Position numbers and translations under genes: made by a program. From assembly GCA_905480065.1 (NCBI GenBank), contig CAJQOV010000117.1, forward strand, positions 1 to 6,846: 6,846 bases of DNA, given 5' to 3'. This DNA is from an uncultured Gammaproteobacteria bacterium (GTDB lineage Bacteria > Pseudomonadota > Gammaproteobacteria > UBA9214). Within the stretch, counting starts at the first letter, position 1; the number at the start of each line of letters is the position of its first letter. The notes under the pieces were generated by a model. The model saw nothing but the letters and a program-made list of their open reading frames with translations, made no database searches and was not told where the DNA came from. Of the stretch, positions 1 through 6,846 are shown one piece after another.

Positions 1-528
1 GGAATCGGCCGACTGCTGACGTAACCGCGCCAGCTCGGTGGTGCGTTCCTGCTCGACGCGTTGCATCTCGGCCATCGTTCCCTGCAAGCTCGTATAGGCG
101 CTGTTCAGGCGATCGTTATCCGCCTGCAACTGCTGCAGGCGATCCTTGAGCGCCTCGTTGCCGGCCTGCATGTCCAGCAACTGCTGGCGGGCCTGCGTCA
201 GTTGACTGGACGATGCCTGGTTCTGCTCATTGGCACGCAGCAGCTGTATGCGCAGCTCGGAGATTTCATGCTGCGCCTGCGCGAGCCGTTCTTCCAGCGT
301 GGCACTGGTACGCGAGGCGGACTGCGCCTGCGCCTTGGCCTCGCGTTCCGCGTCGATGGTGGCACGCAACTCGCTCACCAGTTCCCAGTTACGCAACATC
401 AGGATAGTGCTGGCGATCATGAAGATCATCAGCACGACCATCATCAGGTCGGTAAAGGACGGCCAGAAACTGTCCCCGCCCGAGCCATGATCAGCAGCAG
501 ACCTGAGATCGACAAAGCCCTCATCCAT
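1..528 (-). CDS. MotB/OmpA-type stator B subunit, N-terminal part (cut by window edge)
   Basis: The frame is open from the ATG at 528 to the window edge, giving 176 residues; the C-terminus lies outside. A short cytoplasmic N-terminus is followed by one membrane helix at about residues 22-46 that begins FWPSFTDLMMVV. Asp27 sits where MotB, ExbD and ZorB carry their proton- or ion-binding aspartate. From about residue 47 to the edge the sequence is rich in Q, E, A, L and R with almost no Pro, as expected for a long periplasmic coiled coil. In this family such a stalk usually ends in an OmpA-like peptidoglycan-binding domain, which cannot be seen here. The start is supported by GGTGA at 535-539, six bases upstream and inside the end of the preceding gene. 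Only two bases separate that gene's stop from this ATG, so the two are probably translationally coupled. The role is inferred: partner of the adjacent channel subunit in an ion-driven motor. Flagellar MotB is possible, but no flagellar gene is in view. Confidence 0.82.
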   Translation of the reverse strand, partial: MDEGFVDLRSAADHGSGGDSFWPSFTDLMMVVLMIFMIASTILMLRNWELVSELRATIDAEREAKAQAQSASRTSATLEERLAQAQHEISELRIQLLRANEQNQASSSQLTQARQQLLDMQAGNEALKDRLQQLQADNDRLNSAYTSLQGTMAEMQRVEQERTTELARLRQQSADS

Positions 529-530
529 CT

Positions 531-1457
531 TTATTCACCGGACTTCGGCAGGCGGAAGCCCTCACGCAGCAGCTGTTTGAGTTCGTAGATATGCGCGGTC
601 GCCTGCCGGGTGTTGCTGGCGAATTCATCAATCGACTGGTTGAGACTGATTCCCGCATCGGCGAACTCCCGCTGGATCTGATTCATACCGATCGCCGCCT
701 CGCGCAGGCCGCTGACCAGTCCGGTCACCTGGTGCAGCAGGCTCTCACTATCGTGAGAGAACCGCGGCAACAGGTAGACCGAGGTGGCTTCCTCGATCTT
801 GCCCAGCAGGTGAGACTGTGCATCGCCCAGCTTGATAAAGAAATAGCCGTAAAACAGGTAGCACAGGATAGCGGTCAGGGTCGTTGACAGCGCCGTCGAC
901 ATGCCATGAATGATTAGCCCCATGTTACCGCTGGACTGGACATCGTCGAGCAGGTTGGATGCCCCGGCCAGCGCGATGGACAGTGACACGATAGTACCGA
1001 ACACGCCGGTCAGGATCAGGATGTTACTGACGTATCTCGCAAAGCTGACCCGCGTACTCTCGCTGGCCAGCAGGGTGGCCGCCAGCGCGCTGTGATTGAT
1101 CTTTGCGTACTGCCCGCTCAGCGCAGACAGGGTAGCGTAGCGGCGCGCGATAATGGATTTTGCGTTGACACCCTTGAGCGGATTTTCCTCGCCCGACTGC
1201 AGCCTGGTCACCAGTCGATCCAGCGCGCTTTCCTCACGCATGTAACGCACCAGGCAACTAATGACCTTGATCAGGCCCAGCAGAAATACCACCAGGATAC
1301 CGCCATTGATGACGCTGCCGGCCGCTGTCAACTGGTGTGTGAAATACAGCTCATTGATGAATTTCAGGTTGGCGGCCAGGGCAACCAGCACTACCAGGCC
1401 GAGTATCACGAGCCGCAGCAACATGCGGCCGCTGAAATTGGATTTGGAGTCAGTCAT
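531..1457 (-). CDS. MotA/TolQ/ExbB-type channel subunit (stator A-like)
   Basis: The product has 308 residues and four predicted membrane helices, at about 13-33, 49-70, 144-166 and 184-208. A cytoplasmic loop of about 73 residues lies between helices 2 and 3, and a hydrophilic helical tail of about 100 residues follows helix 4. Helix 3 contains TGVFGTIVSLS and helix 4 contains GMSTALSTTLTAIL, matching the family pattern of a G-x-x-G-T motif followed by a G-x-x-x-A-L-x-T-T motif. Thr155 and Thr192/Thr193 correspond to the polar threonines lining ExbB/TolQ channels. The family forms inner-membrane pentamers that use ion flow to drive a B-subunit dimer. The ATG at 1457 has only a weak GGGA-type ribosome binding site. 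The gene starts 30 bases after the end of thiC and is followed two bases later by its B partner. The tail is much shorter than that of ZorA (Zorya defence), and no other Zorya gene is visible. The family call is firm; the process it drives is unknown. Confidence 0.85.
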   Translation of the reverse strand: MTDSKSNFSGRMLLRLVILGLVVLVALAANLKFINELYFTHQLTAAGSVINGGILVVFLLGLIKVISCLVRYMREESALDRLVTRLQSGEENPLKGVNAKSIIARRYATLSALSGQYAKINHSALAATLLASESTRVSFARYVSNILILTGVFGTIVSLSIALAGASNLLDDVQSSGNMGLIIHGMSTALSTTLTAILCYLFYGYFFIKLGDAQSHLLGKIEEATSVYLLPRFSHDSESLLHQVTGLVSGLREAAIGMNQIQREFADAGISLNQSIDEFASNTRQATAHIYELKQLLREGFRLPKSGE

Positions 1458-1486
1458 TACAGGTATCCCATTGTCCCCGGCTAGAT

Positions 1487-3367
<1,881 letters not shown>

Positions 3368-3374
3368 GCGGCAG

Positions 3375-3379
3375 TCCTC
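3375..3379 (-). promoter_or_regulatory. thiC ribosome binding site
   Basis: GAGGA on the minus strand stands seven bases before the ATG at 3367. It decides the thiC start in favour of this ATG and against the in-frame ATG at 3448. It is probably also the site whose access the riboswitch controls, because no terminator lies between the aptamer and the gene. Confidence 0.7.
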
Positions 3380-3410
3380 AAGCAAGTGATCGTGGGCCGG
3401 TGAGTGCGCT

Positions 3411-3483
3411 AGCTTCCCTACGCCGGGATCAACCGGATCAGGTTCCAAGGGTATTTCTCAGCCCGCAACGGGCACCCCCAGCT
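3411..3483 (-). promoter_or_regulatory. TPP riboswitch (Thi-box aptamer)
   Basis: Read on the minus strand, this contains the conserved TPP aptamer blocks in order: GGGGGTGCCC, the pyrimidine-sensing GGGCTGAGA, ATACCC, ACCTGATC, a CCGG...CCGG helix, and GCGTAGGGAAG. P1 closes through AGCT at 3480-3483 with AGCT at 3411-3414, and P3 is a short GCCCG/CGGGC hairpin with a three-base loop. The aptamer ends 43 bases before the thiC ATG. The intervening bases contain no GC hairpin followed by a T-run, so I infer control of translation rather than of termination. The base pairing that would hide the ribosome binding site could not be worked out convincingly by eye. Confidence 0.95.
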
Positions 3484-3547
3484 GGACCTGTACGGTAACG
3501 AATAGGTGGCGGGTTTGCAACACAAATAATCCGGTGAAGCAACAATA

Positions 3548-3577
3548 ACCATATGTTTTATATAGCAATCATGGCAA
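3548..3577 (-). promoter_or_regulatory. Candidate sigma-70 promoter for thiC
   Basis: On the minus strand TTGCCA (3572-3577, five of six consensus bases) is followed after 18 bases by TATGGT (3548-3553, four of six). This is the most AT-rich part of the divergent intergenic region. A transcript would start near 3541 and reach the aptamer after about 57 bases, a plausible leader. It was found by inspection only; other weak hexamers exist in the same stretch. Confidence 0.35.
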
Positions 3578-3662
3578 TTACCCTGGTTAGCAGATTGCCA
3601 GCGCCATGCAAACACCGTACCCTTGTGCACCTTTTATCTCCCGACCATGAGCGAGCATGCGG

Positions 3663-4325
3663 ATGAACCCGGCAGACATCGAACGAGCACGTTACAACAT
3701 GATCGAACAACAGGTGCGGCCCTGGCAGGTGCTCGACCCGCAGGTGTTGCAAACCATGCAGGACATACCGCGTGAAGCATTTGTACCCGAGACCTGCCGT
3801 TCACTGGCCTTCGCCGACACCAACATCCCGCTCGGTCATGACCAGGCCATGATGGCACCGGTGGTCGAGGGACGGCTGCTGCAGGCACTCACCATTCATC
3901 CGCAGGAAAGCGTGCTTGAAATCGGCACCGGCAGCGGCTTTCTCACCGCCTGCCTTGCCCGGCTCGGCCAAAAGGTCACCAGCATCGATATCTTCCCCGA
4001 CCTGGTCGATGCCGCTGCCGCAAGACTCGCCACACAGCAGGTCAGCAACATCGCCTTGCTGAAGGGCGATGCCTTTACCGAGCTGGATGCCGAACAGCGC
4101 TATGACGTCATCGCCGTGACCGGCTCCATACCGTTACTGACCCAGGAATTTCACCGCAACCTCAAAACCGGTGGTCGCCTGTTTGTCATCACCGGCAAAC
4201 TGCCGATCATGGAAGCACAGCTGATCACCCGCATCAGTGATAACCACTGGTCCTGCGAAAGCCTGTTTGAAACCTGTATTCCGCCGCTCCTGAATGCGCC
4301 GGAACACAGGGAATTCATCCTCTAG
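3663..4325 (+). CDS. Protein-L-isoaspartate O-methyltransferase family protein (diverged)
   Basis: The product has 220 residues and a class I SAM-dependent methyltransferase fold. Motif I is VLEIGTGSGF at residues 84-93, the next acidic strand end is SIDIF near 107-111, and DVIAVTGS is at 148-155. Layout and length resemble Pcm (E. coli 208 residues), which methylates isoaspartyl residues to repair damaged proteins. However, the segment that in E. coli Pcm reads QTISQPY is here DQAMMAP, so the usual substrate-site residues differ. True repair activity is therefore uncertain. The N-terminus IERARYNMIEQQVRPW resembles a Pcm-like branch I know from pseudomonads. I chose the ATG at 3663 because GAGCGAG ends seven bases before it; the in-frame ATG at 3657 would add two residues with poor spacing. 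It is the first gene of a likely operon with the rhodanese and tolC genes and diverges from thiC. Confidence 0.85.
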   Translation: MNPADIERARYNMIEQQVRPWQVLDPQVLQTMQDIPREAFVPETCRSLAFADTNIPLGHDQAMMAPVVEGRLLQALTIHPQESVLEIGTGSGFLTACLARLGQKVTSIDIFPDLVDAAAARLATQQVSNIALLKGDAFTELDAEQRYDVIAVTGSIPLLTQEFHRNLKTGGRLFVITGKLPIMEAQLITRISDNHWSCESLFETCIPPLLNAPEHREFIL

Positions 4326-4345
4326 CTGTAAGGCGATAACGGAAA

Positions 4346-4666
4346 ATGCGCGAAATCACACCGGACGAGTGCAAGTCCTATCTCGCGGCTGCAGCGGAAC
4401 AGCCGCTACTGCTGGATGTGCGGGAACCCTGGGAGTACCAGATTGTCCACCTGGAAGAATCCCGCCTGGTGCCCATGCGCCAGATACCGGCAGAGCTGGA
4501 CTCGCTTGATGAGCAACAGGAAATCATCGTAATCTGCCATCATGGGATTCGCAGCCGCCAGGTCGCACTGTTCCTGGAAAGCCACGGCTTCCGCAATGTC
4601 GTCAACCTGCGTGGCGGCATCGATGCCTGGGCCCGGCATACCGATACCAGCCTGCCGACCTACTAG
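4346..4666 (+). CDS. Single-domain rhodanese-like sulfurtransferase
   Basis: The 106-residue product is one complete rhodanese domain. DVREPWEY (residues 24-31) is the typical first motif. The active-site loop is CHHGIRS with Cys64 as the predicted persulfide-carrying residue. NLRGGIDAW near residues 88-96 is the typical C-terminal motif. Such proteins move sulfane sulfur from a donor such as thiosulfate or a persulfide to an acceptor; the natural partners here are unknown. There is no signal peptide, so it should be cytoplasmic. It begins 20 bases after the methyltransferase gene and ends 57 bases before tolC, which suggests co-transcription. The ribosome binding site is weak. Despite the nearby thiC, it lacks the ThiI or ThiS context expected for thiamine sulfur transfer. 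Confidence 0.92.
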   Translation: MREITPDECKSYLAAAAEQPLLLDVREPWEYQIVHLEESRLVPMRQIPAELDSLDEQQEIIVICHHGIRSRQVALFLESHGFRNVVNLRGGIDAWARHTDTSLPTY

Positions 4667-4723
4667 TCAGGTTGACGACAGCGCTGCACACCATCCGCCA
4701 CAGGATGTAACGGGATCGAAGCA

Positions 4724-6055
4724 ATGACATTCAGCAAACCGGCGCAAGCCCTGTTTTGCATTACCTGCGGCCTGTTCGCCAGCCTTTCCGTACAGGCGGA
4801 AGACCTGCTTGATATCTACCGGCTGGCGCTCGACTCCGACCCCACGTACCAGGCCGCACGAGCCAGCCACCAGGCCGCAGTGGAAGTCCTGCCACAAAGC
4901 CGTGCCGGCCTGTTGCCCAGCCTGAACGCATCCGGTATTGCCTCGCGCGACCGCTTTGATCCGCGCAACGACGACAGTACCAGCTATGCAACCAACCAGA
5001 CCTACAGCCTGACGCTGCGCCAGCCATTGTACCGGCGTGATCGTTTCATCCAGCTGCAACAGGCGGACAGCCGCATTGCCCAGGCCGACGCGCAGCTCAC
5101 CGCGGCGCAGCAGGAGCTGGTCCTGCGGGTTGCCACGCGCTATTTCCTGGTGCTGGGCTTGCAAGACAACCTTGAGTTCGTGCGCTCCGACAAGACTGCA
5201 CTGACCAGCACCCTGGAGCAGGCGCAGCAGCGCTTCGAGGTTGGACTGGCCGCGATCACCGACCAGCTCAAGGCACAGGCGGCCTATGACATCGCCGTCA
5301 GCGACGAGATCACCGCGGAACAACAGCTGGCCGATGCCAACGAAGCGCTGCGCGAAGTGACCGGGACGGTTCCGCAGTCATTGCAGGTCCTGCAACCGGA
5401 TATTCCGCTGCTGGTGCCGGAGCCGGCCGAACTGGAGCCGTGGGTCAGTGCGGCAGTGCAACAGAATCCGCTGATGCTGGCGGCACAGGCCGCAGCGGAA
5501 AGCGCCCGGCAGGAAATCCAGGTACAGCGCTCGGGGCATTACCCGAGCGTGGATGTCACCGCTGACTACAGTTACCGCGACAGCCAGTTTGGCGGCACCA
5601 TCCCGTTGCAGCGCAATGACAGCGCCATCGGTCTTGAACTTAACCTGCCGCTTTACCAGGGCGGGCTGGTCAACTCACGTACCCGGCAACAGGCCCAGCT
5701 CTATAGCGAGGCACTCGAACAGCTGGAGCAGCAGCATCGGGCCACCGAGCGCGAAACGCGTAACAATTACCGCGGCATTGTCAGCGGCATCAGCCGGGTA
5801 AACGCACTGACCCGCGCGATCGAGTCGAATGCCAAGGCACTGGAAGCGGCCAAGTCCGGTTTCGACGTCGGCACCCGTGACATCATTGATGTGCTGGATG
5901 CACAACGCGAATTGCTGCGTGCGCGACGCGACCATGCGCGCTCACGCTACGATTACCTGCTCGACACCCTGCGCCTGAAACAGGCCGCCGGCATTCTCGA
6001 GGAAACCGATCTTGCACAGATCAATGCCTGGCTGGTATCCGGCGACAAACCCTAG
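4724..6055 (+). CDS. tolC: TolC-type outer membrane efflux/secretion channel
   Basis: The 443-residue product begins with a signal peptide, with likely cleavage after VQA at residue 25. Its cysteines do not form a lipobox, so it is not a lipoprotein. Two outer-membrane-efflux (OEP) repeats follow, at about 27-220 and 240-430. Typical marks are LLDIYRLALDSDPTYQAARA at the mature N-terminus, LRQPLYRRDR closing the first strand region, LNLPLYQGGLVNSRTRQQA in the second repeat, and VGTRDIIDVLDAQRELLRARRD with YDYLLDTLRLKQAAG near the end. The family forms trimeric outer-membrane barrels with long periplasmic helical tunnels, used by tripartite pumps and type I secretion. No inner-membrane pump or adaptor gene is in the window, so its substrates cannot be told. 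It is shorter than E. coli TolC (493 residues), as is common outside the enterics. A GGGA 8 bases upstream serves as a weak ribosome binding site. Confidence 0.95.
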   Translation: MTFSKPAQALFCITCGLFASLSVQAEDLLDIYRLALDSDPTYQAARASHQAAVEVLPQSRAGLLPSLNASGIASRDRFDPRNDDSTSYATNQTYSLTLRQPLYRRDRFIQLQQADSRIAQADAQLTAAQQELVLRVATRYFLVLGLQDNLEFVRSDKTALTSTLEQAQQRFEVGLAAITDQLKAQAAYDIAVSDEITAEQQLADANEALREVTGTVPQSLQVLQPDIPLLVPEPAELEPWVSAAVQQNPLMLAAQAAAESARQEIQVQRSGHYPSVDVTADYSYRDSQFGGTIPLQRNDSAIGLELNLPLYQGGLVNSRTRQQAQLYSEALEQLEQQHRATERETRNNYRGIVSGISRVNALTRAIESNAKALEAAKSGFDVGTRDIIDVLDAQRELLRARRDHARSRYDYLLDTLRLKQAAGILEETDLAQINAWLVSGDKP

Positions 6056-6125
6056 GCAGCCCGGGGTACCGGCAGGCGCACAATACACGGCCGCCATTCA
6101 GTAACGACCCTGCAGGAGATCCACC

Positions 6126-6635
6126 ATGAACAACACTGGAATGCCGGAACCACTGCCCGGCTTCGACGATCCGATTGGCCTGCTGCGCGCCTGCCACGAC
6201 AAGATGCTGGCGCACTGCGCCTTACTCGAGCAGTTGCTCGACACCCCGGACGCCAGCACAGCACAGCAGGTTGTGCGCTACTTCTCCACCAGTGCAACCC
6301 TGCACCATCGTGACGAAGAGGAAGACCTGTTCCCGCTGATCAACCGGCAGTCGATGAAGATTGCCGAACTGGTACACCAGTTGCGCAAGCAGCATGAACA
6401 GCTGGACCAGCTCTGGACTGCCATGGCACCGGTGCTGCGGTCCCTGCCGAAAGACGGCTTCGATGCGCAATTCCGCGCCCGCGCCAGCGAATTCTGCACG
6501 TTGTCCCGGGAGCACATCCAGCGTGAAAACCGCGAGTTTCTGCCGCTGGCTGCGAGCAGCCTGAGCCGCCAGCAGCTTGGCGTCATCGGAGAGAAGATGG
6601 CAGCACGGCGCGGGGTGCGGTACTCGGCCCTGTAG
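6126..6635 (+). CDS. Hemerythrin-like (HHE domain) protein
   Basis: The 169-residue product is a four-helix-bundle hemerythrin-type protein. Candidate iron ligands fall in the usual order: His24 (ACHDKM), His60/His61 with Glu64/Glu65 (HHRDEEEDLFP), His90 (KQHEQL), and His130 with Glu134 (HIQREN). Such cytoplasmic proteins bind a di-iron centre and are linked to oxygen, nitric oxide or redox handling; the ligands of this one are unknown. AGGAG at 6114-6118, seven bases before the ATG, is the best ribosome binding site in the window. It follows tolC by 70 bases without a clear terminator, so it may be read through from the operon or have its own promoter. Its TAG stop (6633-6635) lies inside the conserved head of a REP element, so the end of the gene coincides with the repeat array. 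Confidence 0.9.
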   Translation: MNNTGMPEPLPGFDDPIGLLRACHDKMLAHCALLEQLLDTPDASTAQQVVRYFSTSATLHHRDEEEDLFPLINRQSMKIAELVHQLRKQHEQLDQLWTAMAPVLRSLPKDGFDAQFRARASEFCTLSREHIQRENREFLPLAASSLSRQQLGVIGEKMAARRGVRYSAL

Positions 6636-6695
6636 GAGCGCAGGCAGGCGCAAATTTCCACGGTTGGACATTCGCGGACGGCGTCCGCTCCTACA
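6631..6695. repeat. Paired REP element (BIME-like), unit 1
   Basis: Two inverted REP halves face each other: TGTAGGAGCG at 6631-6640 and CGCTCCTACA at 6686-6695. The right half forms a 6-bp hairpin, GCGGAC (6674-6679) with GTCCGC (6683-6688) around a GGC loop. The left half is degenerate, with only GCGC/GCGC pairing around a six-base loop. The GTAG next to an imperfect palindrome is the hallmark of REPs mobilised by RAYT (TnpA-REP) transposases. The unit overlaps the hemerythrin stop codon. It may act as a transcript-end stem, but it has no T-run. Confidence 0.85.
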
Positions 6696-6710
6696 GGAGA
6701 CAGGGATTTA

Positions 6711-6780
6711 TGTAGGAGCGCTTATCAAGCGCGATAGATTCTTACGACGGAGCCATTCGCGGTCGATGACCGCTCCTACA
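6711..6780. repeat. Paired REP element (BIME-like), unit 2
   Basis: This is the best-formed unit. The left half (6711-6735) has stem GCGCTT/AAGCGC with loop ATC at 6724-6726. The right half (6755-6780, inverted) has stem GCGGTC/GACCGC with loop GAT at 6765-6767. A 19-base middle segment separates them. Both halves carry the TGTAGGAGCG head at their outer ends. It is 15 bases from unit 1 and 15 bases from unit 3. Confidence 0.9.
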
Positions 6781-6795
6781 GGTGCCGGGTATCAT

Positions 6796-6846
6796 TGTAG
6801 GAGCGCTTATCAAGCGCGATAGATTCTTACGACGGAGCCATTCGCG
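6796..6846. repeat. Paired REP element (BIME-like), unit 3, cut by window edge
   Basis: All 51 visible bases are identical to 6711-6761 of unit 2, offset by 85 bases. This covers the whole left half, the middle segment and the first bases of the right half. The remainder, including the second CGCTCCTACA, should lie just beyond the window. The perfect identity points to recent tandem duplication or gene conversion. Confidence 0.88.

Noticed and set aside
61..588. A 175-codon open frame on the plus strand opposite the B subunit
   Set aside because: It is the shadow of the coiled-coil coding sequence; the minus-strand frame has the membrane helix, the key aspartate and translational coupling.
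531..1457. A Zorya (ZorA/ZorB) defence system
   Set aside because: The A/B pair fits the broad superfamily, but the A tail is short. No ZorC, ZorD or ZorE is in the window, and the neighbours are housekeeping genes. Genes left of the window could change this.
3595..3623. A promoter for the methyltransferase operon: TTGCCA, 17 bases, TACCCT
   Set aside because: The -35 matches well but the -10 matches only three of six positions, so it is too weak to annotate.
4692..4707. A hairpin CATCC/GGATG between the rhodanese and tolC genes as a terminator
   Set aside because: It is only five base pairs with no T-run after it, and it lies just before the tolC start.
4667..5323. A 218-codon open frame on the minus strand opposite tolC
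   Set aside because: It is antisense to the tolC signal peptide and first OEP repeat. It matches no family I know and has no convincing ribosome binding site.
6061..6072. CCGG/CCGG inverted repeat after tolC as a terminator
   Set aside because: It is a four-base-pair stem without a T-run; chance is likely in GC-rich DNA.
6631..6846. A CRISPR array
   Set aside because: The repeats are inverted pairs with internal hairpins and a GTAG head. The 15-base gaps are too short to be spacers, and the 51-base identity runs through what would be spacer sequence.

Overview
The window looks like chromosomal DNA of a GC-rich gammaproteobacterium. The evidence is a thiC gene with a TPP riboswitch, an adjacent isoaspartyl-methyltransferase-like / rhodanese / TolC cluster of the kind I associate with pseudomonads and their relatives, and REP elements with a GTAG head. 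The genus cannot be fixed from this sequence alone. There is no integrase, insertion sequence, CRISPR array, tRNA or rRNA, and gene spacing is tight and housekeeping-like.

Layout. Positions 1-3577 are read on the minus strand and 3663-6635 on the plus strand, diverging from an AT-rich intergenic region at about 3484-3662. On the minus strand a candidate promoter and a clear TPP aptamer precede thiC (HMP-P synthase, thiamine pyrimidine branch). After only 29 bases without a visible terminator follows a four-helix MotA/TolQ/ExbB-type channel subunit. Two bases after its stop comes a MotB/OmpA-type partner, cut by the left edge. These two form a predicted ion-driven stator-like pair that probably shares the thiC transcript.

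On the plus strand a diverged protein-L-isoaspartate O-methyltransferase homologue, a single-domain rhodanese and a TolC-type outer membrane efflux protein lie 20 and 57 bases apart and probably form one operon. A hemerythrin-like (HHE) protein with its own strong ribosome binding site follows 70 bases later.

The right end (6631-6846) is not coding. It holds two complete paired REP elements (BIME-like) and the start of a third. Their stems differ in sequence but keep pairing, and the first element supplies the stop codon of the hemerythrin gene. The least explained items are the thiC-linked stator-like pair and the REP array.
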